Positions 1 to 18,904 of a stretch of 64,000 bases of DNA are shown piece by piece; the stretch's first letter is position 1; every line of letters begins with the position of its first letter. The notes beneath the pieces are model-generated. The model worked only from the letters and a program-made list of their open reading frames with translations. It had not been told where the DNA came from and did not search any database. The DNA lies in assembly GCA_000499405.2 (NCBI GenBank), contig HG738140.1:8707560-8771559 (forward strand). Direction: 5' to 3'. The translations under genes were made by a program, and so were the position numbers. Source of the DNA: Onchocerca volvulus (taxonomy: Eukaryota; Nematoda; Chromadorea; Rhabditida; Onchocercidae).

Positions 1-218
1 GAATAAATGCAGTAGTTCAGAAAAGAATAAGATTAAAAAGAAGCAAATCAACGCGATCAAACTCTATCAACGTAGAAACTTGAAAATTAAAAAAACAATA
101 CCAATATAAATAAAAAGGCCCGGTGCAGATGAGCCTATTATTCATCAGAGAAATGAAAAAATGAAGAATTTAGTAGCAGAAAGATGCAATGTAATGTGAT
201 TAACTTTCATGTTTTATT
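1..218. other. 3' flank of gpb-1
   Basis: No gene is visible here. The stretch is AT-rich and lies downstream of the minus-strand gpb-1 stop codon. On the minus strand an AATAAA hexamer (213-218) follows the stop codon directly, so most of this segment may lie beyond the transcript end. Confidence 0.5.
213..218 (-). terminator. candidate poly(A) signal of gpb-1
   Basis: The plus strand reads TTTATT, so the minus strand reads AATAAA. It starts on the base right after the TAG stop codon (219-221) of gpb-1. If used, cleavage would fall 10-30 nt further on and give a very short 3'UTR. Use of this site is inferred from sequence only. Confidence 0.45.
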
Positions 219-8001
<7,783 letters not shown>

Positions 8002-8078
8002 ACCGAACTGTCTTCTCTAATTCGTTCCTTCTTCAATGTTTCCTTCGCTTCTCGTTATTTTTGAGCAGTTAGTAGGAA

Positions 8079-8081
8079 CTG
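8079..8081 (-). promoter_or_regulatory. possible spliced-leader or 5'UTR acceptor of gpb-1
   Basis: The minus strand reads an acceptor-like TTTATACAG ending here, 77 nt before the ATG. No ATG occurs in between. It could receive a trans-spliced leader or end a 5'UTR intron. A weaker CAG lies 6 nt before the ATG. Confidence 0.4.
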
Positions 8082-8738
8082 TATAAATGTGTTGATAAAA
8101 TGACGGTACGCTGTGCTGCCTTTGTGATGAGAAATGGCTGTTATTGCAGTTTGTTTGTACCCAATGAGAATAAACAATAAATACGATGAATCAGTGATAA
8201 CACTTGCCTCTCTTTTTCTTCTTCTTAGTTTTTACGGAAACAAATAATAAACAAGTTTGGAACACAGACAGCAAAGAGAAGCAATCGAGATGGAAACAAA
8301 AATATGTTGTAGGAGTGATTGCAACAACAGCAGGGATAACAATAATAACTCCCACTGTAAGCGATACTTTGTTTATCTGCAATTATATATTTTGAAATCA
8401 GTGCATGGGGAAGATTTTGACAATTTCATGAATGATTAAAATTGAAGAAGAAAAGGTGAGCGATTCGAAGGAGAAGAAATGTACGGATAGAAGTTGAATA
8501 ATAATTCAGAAGAGAGCCTGCTACATGTACATGCAAACTTGGAAAACAACCAGTAAATAGATCCCAACAGTTTCCAAAGCAACATCACACGAACCAATAG
8601 CAACCACAGGAAACGCTGAAGAAGGTTTTATCATCATGGCACCAGACTTCATAGACAACCAAATGGTTGCCATGGCTGTTGCGGTCAGACAGCGATATAT
8701 GGCATTTGCGGTTGATATTCAGTTGCATTCTGCACGCA

Positions 8739-8828
8739 TACGCATACGCACACACACACACACACACACATACACACACACAAACACTCACACATACACA
8801 AACACATATACACACACACATACACAGA
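8739..8828. repeat. (CA)n microsatellite, interrupted
   Basis: CA dinucleotides broken by TA and AA steps over about 90 bp. Overlapping ORFs on both strands here (poly-Thr/His on plus, Cys/Val-rich on minus) are products of the repeat. Confidence 0.9.
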
Positions 8829-8948
8829 CTAATGCAGGGAGACAGACAAGTATGTGCACGCAGATGCATGCAGACAAATGCAGCAAAATCGAAATCCCAC
8901 AGAGCAGGAGCAATGTAGAGCACCACTAGGCAACATATACCATACTCG

Positions 8949-8968
8949 CATATGCATGCATGCATATG
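8949..8968. repeat. 20-bp perfect palindrome
   Basis: CATATGCATGCATGCATATG equals its own reverse complement. It lies in the repeat-rich stretch 120 bp after the CA microsatellite. Confidence 0.9.
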
Positions 8969-9253
8969 TAAAAGGAGAGATAAAGGAAGGAAGAGAGATG
9001 AAGGAAAAAAATGATGGATGAGGAGAAGTGAGGGCAACTGTCGGCGAGACTTATAGCTTGCATTTCAGGATAACCTGACTGTCTTTTCTCTCCGATTCCC
9101 TCATCACAGTCTGCAATAACAAACTGCACAATTGTCAAAATGCTGCCTGCCAACCAGTCTGCACGACATTTACTTATACAGCCAATTCCATCATCCCGTT
9201 GATCTACACTGGATACATGGCACCTTTCTTGATCGGAAAACGGGAGGGAATTA

Positions 9254-9275
9254 GTGCTAGCAAGCAGGCTAGCAC
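9254..9275. repeat. short perfect hairpin
   Basis: GTGCTAGC, six bases of loop (AAGCAG), then GCTAGCAC: an 8-bp perfect stem. Nothing coding surrounds it; its role is unknown. Confidence 0.7.
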
Positions 9276-9518
9276 GCGCAGCATGCAGAGAAGTTCGAAA
9301 GATCTGCTTTAGAACAATTGCTGAGCTGGAACTACTGGCTGTCGCGTGTCTTCATGGTCACTACGAACTTCCTTGATATGGGGTCCAGAGCCCTGCCAAG
9401 ACCTCTCCTTCCTGGCTAGTCATTGCATGTGTCACAATGAGTAGCTCTAACTGCACGCATTTTGTGTATACATCCTTGTAAGTCTTGTTGAATTAAATGG
9501 CGCGTTATTGATGCGATT

Positions 9519-9558
9519 CACACACACAACAAACAAACACACACATACACACATACAT
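9519..9558. repeat. short CA-rich microsatellite
   Basis: A second, shorter CA/AA repeat block about 700 bp after the main CA array. Confidence 0.8.
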
Positions 9559-12504
9559 TGCATTGCATTCACGGGCCTATTATTCGAGACCCCCCGTTGG
9601 CCCCCTTCAGAGGCACTTTTCAGGGATGCATGTCGTGCCCGACACATCTACCCACTCCCCGTACTTATTTCCTAGCCTAGGCCTTCCACTTACTACTATC
9701 ATCCCCTTGCAGCTACTGCAACTTTCTTCAAAGCATGTGAATGATGCATGCATCTCCATTATTGAAGGAGAGGAAAGCCAGGGAAGAGAAATGGAGAAAC
9801 TAATTGAACTGGGCCTACGCAAGGAAATGGGGACAAGGACGTGTGATCGACAACATCACTACTATTACTAATAATAGCTTTAGCTAAAGCCTAAACTCTT
9901 CTAGATTCTAATTTACATCATACCACAACAACTCGATTTCTTCTCTATTCCCCAAACATCTTCCTTCATATTTACTACCACCCCACTTAACAATTTTAGT
10001 GAGCACTTCCCTCTTTCCATTAAATGACATGCTCGTTACCACAATCTTCGAAATGGATTTCTTGAAATGGCTATGTCTTTCATCGAGATCACTCATATCT
10101 CAGAAATCATGATTCTTCTCTCAAACCTTTTTAGCTGAAGCTAATTTGTTTGGAAACCTTCGAATTTGAGGATTCTCATGCATACTACCATCTTACCTCT
10201 CATTTAACAACAATACCATACAACCCAAAAAGTAACTCATCTTTCAAAAAAGAGTTATAAAGAAGGAACGATAGTTTAATTCGATTGAGATCAAACGATT
10301 CGGGAAATTTCTTTCATCTCATACAAAGTGGCACAGAGAGATAGGAAGGAAGAGAAAGATTTTGCTCCTATCATTGGAGCAAGAGAAATATTGATCCAAC
10401 AACAAACAGCTGGGACGGTTTTAGCTAGGCAGTTTGTCATTCGTAAGAATGACATCATCACATCACAAGCAATAGATTTCAAAACGAACTCTGGGTAGAT
10501 AAGCTTCCATTTTTCATTTCTAACTGTAGCTATGAGAGAAAAGATGCCATTTGCCTTCATTTACTAGACGAAAGTTTAAGTTTAACATCTACCTGTTCAA
10601 TAATTGAGTAGAAACTACACAATGGGAAGTTGAAACCGATCTCAACATTTTGAATTTGCATTGACTGCTAAATGATCCAGAACACACCATGAAAGTTTCA
10701 CTGGTCAAAGTGTTTTGGACCCCAGTGAATTTTGGAAGGAAGCAATAGAAATCCAAGAACTAAATTATCTTCTTCGTAGCAAAGAAAATTTGGTGGTAGA
10801 TTTTCAGAAATATCGCTGATAGCTCATAAGATTTATTTTGAAATAAAAATGTGGCAGCAGCAGACAAGACAAATCATTACAGCTTAATGCTTCGGCATGA
10901 TTATCAACAACGTGTTCCACGTCACAGCTTTTTATGAAATTGTGGTAAAACATCACATTTGCTTCACTATGATGTTAATATAAATCACAAAAGAGGAAGC
11001 TTAAATATTCTTCCGGTGTTATTATTTGCCATTAAAGCAGAAAAATAAATTTTCACGAAAGATTCCGAAGCTTACGTAAAAATTTCTACAACACTCTTTT
11101 CTAGTGCACGTGATTTCCAAAATCCAACCTTTCCAGTTGCAAATTGCTGAGCACTCAGGTGCGCTAACCACTATTTCAAGTAATGAAATTTCTGTTCTAG
11201 TATCGCTAATACGACAAATTGGGACTTTTTTCCTCGAAATTAAGAAAACTGAAACAAGAGAAAAAAAAAAGGAAAAGACATAAACAAAAAGAGCAACAAA
11301 AAAAGCGACTGCCAAAAAAAAAATGGAAAAAGTTGACGGTTCCAAGTTGCTAGAAATAATTATGGAAGGCCAGAGTTGCTTCATTTGTATCTACAATAAT
11401 AAAGCTCATTTTCCATTTTTTTTTTTAAGCTTAGAATTGAAGGAAACTCCATCGAACCACTCTTCAAAACGAAAGACAGCATGCAGCACTGAAAATCAAT
11501 TGCAAGACGGAATTTGCCACGCGTAGCTCACGGCCTACCGAACTTAAATCATGACCACTTCGAAACTACTCGAATTTTGGAATTCAGTGTCTCCCATTTT
11601 GAAAAATTTCACTTAAAACCAACTTGCACAATGTAGTTAATTTTTTATATTGGAGTCTATACCCCAATTTTACAGTTATGAACAGCAAACTTGATAACAT
11701 TCCCAAAAATATCTTATTATAGCAAATATCGGCTGGAATAAAGATTTGTTCAAACCCTCAAAGTATAATATAATTTGTCGCAATACTGGACTTGCATTTA
11801 TATTCCCTGGAAAATTTTACTAAAGATTAATAGAGTTCGATTCAGCGATTAAAACTATCCAACTTCATACCGTACAAATTCATTCGAATTATCCACCTTC
11901 AATTCCGAAAGATATTACCTTAGTATAGACGAAAGACTTGTATCTCTGCAATCAATTCCTCGACTTTTTGTGAATAACGCTTTAAAAACCACAACATCTG
12001 CTATGAACCCGGAAAGTCCACTAAAATATCAATGTTTTTTTTTAACAATAGCCATATAATTTACACTTTATTTTTTCATAATGCAATATGCGCATAAAAT
12101 ATCTATTACTATGCCACGAAATGTTTCATGGCAAACATTCATATGATTCAAGAATTTTTTTGAAAAAAGCCATAAAATAAATGAACCCGAAAGCTTCTTT
12201 GTGTAAATTCAAACCAATTCAAAAAGAATGGTTAAAAATTGTATACATCAAATCAAAAATGACTAAATCCTACTAAAACCAAGTAACATAGACCACAACA
12301 ATGGAGAAAATTAGAGAAATCAAATAATTAAATTATCCACAATAAGCAGAATATTTTATAATGTTCTTGAATTATATACACACATCCACCCTTCCTCACT
12401 ACGCTAACACAAAGCATTGGACACGAGATAGTTTGCAGCAGTAGATCGCTACACATTCTGATGTGCTTTATAAACGTCAACAGGAATTGATAAATTAATA
12501 AACC

Positions 12505-12510
12505 TTTATT
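12505..12510 (-). terminator. candidate poly(A) signal of the hairy-like gene
   Basis: AATAAA on the minus strand, about 410 nt after the stop codon of the bHLH gene. It is the first clear AATAAA that I noticed downstream. Use is unproven. Confidence 0.3.
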
Positions 12511-12919
12511 AGGGGGGTTTTTGCAAAGTTAAAAACCACAAAACAAACCACTTGTCCAAACCACCCAAAACACTAAAAAGTCAAAAATGAAAAGGAGAAG
12601 AACCAAACTTCAACATAAGCAATAAAAATTGCAACTTCCAACCATCAAAAACCAAAAAATAGTAACCACAAACTTCCTGAATAATATAATAATTAACCAA
12701 ACAACCTCTAAAACCTAACTCACCACCAACAATATTAGGCCAACAACTAATTTTTTGATAGAAATGTTGTTTATCTTTATAGGCAATAGAGGTATAACAA
12801 GAATTTCTTTCACTTCTCTGAAAAATCTAGATCTGTGCAAATTTGCTTTGAGATAGAATTTGCAATACTTTCAACATATAAACAATACTTCGTAAACAGT
12901 AAAACAAGCAGATAAAGCA

Positions 12920-14342
12920 TCAAAATGGTCGCCAAACTTTTACATCTTTTATTGTTTCCACTTTCTCCAATCCATTAAGTTTGTCTTTGGTTGCATCATC
13001 TTTTGCTAATTTTGAATGCCCGCTGCATTTTTCTGGATGGTTATCACAGAATCCAGATAAAGCAGTTTGCGCACCATTAACGGCAACAGGTCGCGGTATT
13101 AAATCTTCCGACATAGAACGGATATTTGATTGCGAAGCTGCAGAAACTACGGTATGTAACACAGGAGTACTATAAGACCCAGAAATATTAGACTGATACG
13201 GAACACAAGAAAGACGCGGATAAGGCATATTTGATGAGTAATTCGAAGCTAAGTAATTGCCTGTTAGGAGCGATCGCATTTGAAAGTTTCTTGGAAGACA
13301 TGACATTACTGAATGAGAAGGAATCGGTATTGCATCTTCACTTGATGCATTTACATGATTCGACATCACAGATTGAAGATGCTGTATCAGTCCGTTTCTG
13401 AATTGCTGTGCCTGAGGTGCAAATTCGCTAGGCGGTAGAGTATTCTGTAAGTAAGTCAAACAAGCTGAAGCTGCTACAGTGAAACCTTCCACATAAGATT
13501 GCTGATAAATGGCATTGTTGTCTGAAATCACAATTTTAATTCTTTCGCTTTTTTATTAAAAATCTATTTTCGATTCTTTGAAAATCAACTTTTTCAATAT
13601 TTAAAACAATATGCAAAATAGCATTGCCTAATAAATGTTTCATTAACGCCACGCATTAGATTTAATTGGGAAAAAAGTATTGACTTGAAACTGGTGATCA
13701 ACAAAAAATTATAAATTAATCGCTTGAAATATTTTCCGTTAAATATACTTCCTTCAGTGTTTTAGAAACATTTCCTTGGAATTAAGATTTAAAATTAAGG
13801 TTTTAGGCAGAACTGCATTCAACAGTCATTCTAAACAAGAAAACATTCACAATTGGATAAATTGAAAAATCTACCGAACGATGTAGAAGGTAAGAGTGGA
13901 TGTTGCATTTGGTTGAGATAAGCAACCGTCATTTCTAAGATATCTGCCTTTTCCAACTTAGTACGATGGTTGGGTGAAATATGTAGTAAGAGATGTTTCA
14001 ATTGATCCAAACATTCGTTCATCCGCGCCCGACGACGTTTCTCCATCAAAGGCTTTTTCAACTGTAATGTTTCTTTTTTATTTTGAACTTTAGCATCTTT
14101 TATAGAATGGATATTACAGTATCTTCTGTGCCTCTCTTGTTTTTTTCGTTTTTATTTCTCTCCTATCATATGTCATATAAAATACTGTTATATCTATTCT
14201 AAAGATTGCATTTCAAAGAATTTTTAGTTTTGAAAATCTTAGACAATCGCTACCAACAAACCTTTCTTTCCAATGGATATTGTGGCGGACTTGGCGAAGC
14301 ATAAGGCGATGTCATCATTTTTGCCAGGAAATGTGGCGTCAT
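12920..14342 (-). CDS. lin-22: Hairy/E(spl)-family bHLH-Orange repressor, LIN-22-like
   Basis: Nuclear transcriptional repressor of the hairy/E(spl)/HES class; such factors block proneural and other fate programmes. Three exons on the minus strand: 14262-14342, 13875-14061 and 12920-13521, giving 870 nt or 289 aa. The bHLH (about residues 25-82) contains [20 protein letters not shown], with the class-defining proline in the basic region, and [15 protein letters not shown]. An Orange-like region (about 97-142) contains [17 protein letters not shown]. The protein ends in KVWRPF, where family members usually have WRPW to recruit Groucho/TLE. The start was chosen as the first ATG after an acceptor at 14389-14391; an in-frame stop sits 3 nt upstream of it. 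A second start at 14318 (MMTSPY) would give 281 aa. LIN-22 is the nearest C. elegans relative that I know, but orthology was not tested. Confidence 0.88.
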
Positions 14343-14388
14343 AAATTAGTTAGTTTAAAAAAAGCTCCAAAAATTAAGCGCAAAAAAT

Positions 14389-14391
14389 CTG
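14389..14391 (-). promoter_or_regulatory. likely spliced-leader or 5'UTR acceptor of the hairy-like gene
   Basis: The minus strand reads TTTTCTTTGCAG ending here, a strong nematode acceptor. It leaves a 46-nt leader without an ATG before the start at 14342. No donor could be assigned. Confidence 0.55.
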
Positions 14392-14403
14392 CAAAGAAAA
14401 CAG

Positions 14404-14469
14404 GACTCGAGCGCATACAAAACATTTTTTCACAAAGACTCGAGCGTATACAAAACATTTTTTCACAAA
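14404..14469. repeat. 33-bp tandem duplication upstream of the hairy-like gene
   Basis: Two adjacent 33-bp copies (14404-14436 and 14437-14469) differ at one base (CGC versus CGT). Each carries CTCGAG and a T6 run. The pair ends 13 bp upstream of the acceptor of the bHLH gene, so it lies in its outron, promoter or 5'UTR intron. Confidence 0.9.
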
Positions 14470-16012
14470 GATTCGTTATTTAAACGAGAGTCTCCTAAGG
14501 AAATGCAGGTGAGTCACTACCACTCCATTCCAAAATTCCCATAAGTACAAAAATACCATCCAATTAATGACTAAGTTACTGATGTTCCTATTAAACTAAG
14601 TTTAACGTTAAAGTTGAGCTTTCCAATGTCATTATACTTAATTCATAGATTTCAATCTAAGATCTGAAGCATTCTATGCAAAAAGAAATGCTCCAAAAAT
14701 AAATCTAGATGATCCTGAAAATCTTCTCAAACAAAATCTTTTTAAATTTAATACATATCGAAAAAACGGGAAGATGAGCTATCTCGCGGTAAATAATTTC
14801 CAAGAGATAACAATTACACAGCGAATGTTATAGTCTAGTCACCTAATTCTGATCAGTGAAATTTGGAGAGTATAGCTGTTCCGGAAAATAATTCAGACTG
14901 ATATGAATCAAACAGCAGCAAGGGGAAGGTTAACATGAATATTTTAATTAGATTCGAAAAAAAATCAAATTCTCCTTTTGTGTTTTGGCTAGTAGTAAGG
15001 AACGTGCAAGTATATCATGAACAGATTTATCTGTGCAAAACTGACAATTTTTGGTTCGAAGTCGGAGAGCATTTCAGCCATGCTGACAAGTGGGACTTCT
15101 TTTACTGCAATACTGAAAACGTGGAGTTGTATGCACTAATATAACATTAAGAAATGGAAAAGAGCTTTCTGCGATACATTAATACAAGCACCAATCTACA
15201 GTAACTCACTTCGAGACAAAACAGGAGTAAACAAAACGACGCGATGTTAGAAAGTTGGAAATGAACGGTATAGAGGCGGGATTTTTGGTCATCGTCAAAA
15301 GGAAGAAATTGTCGAACAGTGCGAGGAAGGAAGGGAATGGATGAATGATGGACTGTAATTATATGGGAAATGGACGATGTCCACCCGACAATTGTCGTCA
15401 ATGCATATCTAAGAAGCGTGGGAGAAGCAATGGATTGTGCGAATCCATATTTGAGAATATTCTGGTTTGGGCTTAATTGTGAATTCCGCCTGATAATCAG
15501 GCCTGATCGTTATTCTGAATGAGATTGAAAGATGCATTTTTAACATTACAGCCTGCAATTTAGAATATATCTTATTATATGAAATTCAGTGCTTCCATAA
15601 ATTCTCTAATATTTATTGTCAAACTCATGGTCTAGCATTTCTGATAAGATGAAGACGCTATGATTTTAGCAAACTGTAATTTGGAATCGTATTTTTGTAC
15701 CGTAGAGAGACATCGTTTGAAAAATTTCTGAACGGCATAAATATCAAATAGACTCTATCTAGCATTTCAAATTTAAATGATAAACATGTATTTTTCCAAT
15801 AAATTGCAAAGAAATTTCGAATTCTTGAACAATAAAAACCAAAATTTCTTGAAAAGAAGACTGGGGAAAACATGATTCGCTTACTTTATGTTCCTTCAAG
15901 GTTATAAATGCTTCTTTTCAAATAGGGACAAAATTTCGTTCGCTCATTCGCACGGATATCGATGAAAGCTGTTTTTTAATGCTAAGTGCTCGTCCGAACA
16001 GCCATCCGTTAC

Positions 16013-16430
16013 ATTTGGTATATATGTGTATAAACAAGTGCATACTCATACATTTCGCATGTATATATGTATGTGTTAAGTACGTGCATACTCGTATATT
16101 TGTAATACGTGCATATTCATACATTTCAACGAATGTGCATGCTTATACATTTAGTTTGTATCTATGTCTATAAAAATAAGAGTGTAAATATTCGTTGGTC
16201 ATTTCCATGCAATATTTCAAGTCCTTCACCGATTGATTTGAAATTTTGGTGGAAAGTTGCATTCGAATAGGCGCGTATTCAAGAACTTCCGAACACTTAC
16301 GATTTTGAGCAAACGAACATTTTCATTTGTATAGACTAGCACCAAGCATGCCATGGCGGGGTTCAGCTGGTATGTGTATATAAATACATGCATACTCATT
16401 TGGTTATATATCTATACATGGTCGTGGCAC
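16013..16430. repeat. repeat-rich patch, possible transposon remnant
   Basis: From 16037 to about 16170 there are four degenerate copies of a unit like GTGCATACTCATACATTT, 26-45 bp apart. A less AT-rich block follows (16205-16375), ending in GCCATGGCGGGGTTCAGCTGG, after which TGTGTATATAAATACATGCA resumes the repeat theme. The layout suggests an old inserted element inside a satellite-like stretch. No transposase ORF or clear terminal repeats were seen. Confidence 0.35.
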
Positions 16431-18889
16431 GTCTATAATGAAGAACTTAAGTATCTTGAAATGAATTACTCGTCATTAGATGTGATGGTAGACGATACTA
16501 ATAATGATGCTGTAATGATTAGAAGTATATAAGTGATAAGTAAACCGGTAGATTAGTGAGCCAATAACAGTATGAAATATAAATAAACAAGCAAGGCAGA
16601 AGAATGATGGCACTGTCCACTTTGCTGTGACAGTTTTTGAAATGTATGAATGAGGAATGAACAGGGGCAGTAGTTTCTCAGAGCGATGTGTTGGTTCCCA
16701 TGACTAGCATGGCGGATAATGCGATTAAAATTACATAGGATGAGAGAACAAACACAGCAATGGCTCTTTTAACTACAATACCGACACGACTTCCTCTCAC
16801 GATAACGCAATCAACGCGTGGTCCTACCTCATCTAATTTACTACACATTAATTGTCGTGTGTCACCATATCATGTGATCTCGCATATCGTGAAGACATTG
16901 TGGGATTTTAGGAAACTTAATTGTTAGAGCAAACCAATTTGGGAATCATGTTGTATTTGCATTGTTACTAGCTAAAATTGGAGATCATCTTTGATTCTTT
17001 TATTCTTGGGCCAGTTCTACCCGATTCAACTCAATCTTTTTTCAGATTAAAATTCAGAATTTCCGCTTTGTTGTGATTTGTAACTAGCATTTTCTATTGT
17101 GAAGAATTACAGACTTTCTCAGGAAGACTGCATAAAAATTTGAATTTGAATAGATGTGAGAACTAAATTCTGAATAAACGCATTTGAATGGAAAATCATG
17201 TTCTGAGTAGATTGGAATGGAGAAGTGCAAAAAAAAATCTGTCCACATGTCCATTCGACAAATACAGATGAAAAACTTCAATGCAGATTATATGTAGACA
17301 AAACACCGGATATATTTGACACTCTGATGTAGCAGCGGTCATTCACTCTACTCATGAGAACTGCTGAACGTATGAGTTAATGGATTACAATCTTCTCGCG
17401 TGCTATTGGTGGAAACAATTGTTACTCTTGTTTCCGGCTTTTAAACCACATATAGGAGAAAGGAAATAAGTTAACTAAGGAATGATTACTACATCGAGAA
17501 TGAGCTCATCAAGTAGGTCGAAGTATATTTGCCTAAAATTTGTTCAAACAATGCTCTTAAAAAGTTGTTTTGTTGATACGATTTCCTTGCTTTGCCTTGC
17601 GCTATAAATTTTTGATATGTCTGAAAGATGGACCAATATGAAGATGACAGGAGTGACAGTGACCGCGTGAAAACGTTCTTTTATGTCAAAAGTCACTCTT
17701 AATTGCCAGTCCTTCTGCCACTATTCAAAGCCACCTCGTTGTACTCGTGCCCTGATGATTCCATATCATTTATGATAAAAAATGGATGTGCTGGTCGACA
17801 ATGAACGGTATCCTTTAAGTTGGTAATGGATGGGAGGAAGACGACGGTTTATGCTCTTCATCTAATGGCTATGGGAATCGATTCAATCCCCCAACGTTTC
17901 TCTATTAGCCTCCACATCATCATTGGTAAAAGAATGAAACGTAGGATGCACTATTTGGTGTTCTCATCACTGAAGGGAATTTTTACCTGATGAACCGATA
18001 AGTTGTCATACATCTAATCCGTTGTCCCATATTTTAATTTTAAGATGGCTTTCATGCCTATCAGAAAGTTATTATGGATAATTACTTTAGTGAATTATTA
18101 GAAGGGAAGAAAAATTAAAAGACATGCGACAGATCAACTAAACTTGAAGTACCAACAGCTCTGATAGAAGTAAGAGAAAGGTGAGGACTGAAGATTTCCG
18201 CAATAAGAACGTTTGATACGGAATGACTATGCGTTGGACATCTTCTCTTGAACTGCTTTTCCCACAGCCTGTTTTTTCTTCCTCCTATTTTGCTTTGAAC
18301 CATTGTTTGCAATCTGTTGTTCAACTGCGCATAACGGCACCGATCGAAAAGGTCCACGGGGCAATGGCAGGTCGGCCTTCTCTCTTCCTCACTTTTCATC
18401 ATAAAACTGGCCCGCTCCTCCACAACAGCAATAAATCTCAAAAATAGCGTGGGAATTATAGCATTATATTTCCTTCCAGTTTTTGCAGTTACCGCGCCCA
18501 CCTCCTTCCCCTCTTTTTCTCCAGAGAAAAGCCCCACCGCTCCTCAGGAGGCCTGCTGATCGCCTTCGCATTTCACACCATTTGAGGCGCACTTTTTACA
18601 TAATGAGGTGAAGTCATACTATAAGTGTGTGGGAAAACAACAATCATAAACATCGATCCATCCGGCGAAATCTCATCGCTGACGCTTTGTCCATTTCATA
18701 TTTGCATACTTAAGTAAAAGCAGATACCGTGCCTTCTATCACAAGAATGAGGTGTTAAAAAGTTAAAGATCAAACAGTAGCGCATTCCTACTGCCCACTT
18801 TACACATCCTCTAGTACCCAGAAATATACAGATACATCATCTATACAAATAAAAATCCATTAGATTTAGTTCAGTAGCATTCCATGCAT

Positions 18890-18904
18890 GCAAATTATGC
18901 ATGC
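18890..18904. repeat. inverted GCATGC pair
   Basis: TGCATGC and TTATGCATGC flank a short AAAT spacer near 18,886-18,904, giving a small imperfect hairpin. No function is assigned. Confidence 0.4.

Larger units (their letters stand above)
8082..12919. other. intergenic region gpb-1 / hairy-like gene
   Basis: I see no supportable gene. ORFs here are short, composition-driven and lack recognisable motifs. The part from about 8.4 to 9.9 kb is richer in G+C and repeats: CA microsatellites, a 20-bp palindrome and a small perfect hairpin. From about 11.5 kb onward it is AT-rich and featureless. As the upstream flank of gpb-1 and the downstream flank of the bHLH gene, it may hold the gpb-1 promoter. 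Confidence 0.55.

Noticed and set aside
8585..9037. 150-codon minus-strand ORF rich in Cys and Val, and opposing plus-strand ORFs
   Set aside because: Produced by the CA microsatellite, which lacks stops in several frames.
9563..9871. Overlapping ORFs on both strands
   Set aside because: Both are of similar length with no motif; likely open by chance in a GC-richer stretch.
11022..11384. 120-codon minus-strand ORF with a hydrophobic stretch
   Set aside because: The hydrophobic run comes from A-rich plus-strand sequence read as Phe/Leu/Val; no homology or exon context.
18115..18537. 140-codon ORF on the minus strand
   Set aside because: Longest ORF in the gap, but no domain, no splice context and no similarity that I recognise; kept only as part of a GC-richer island.
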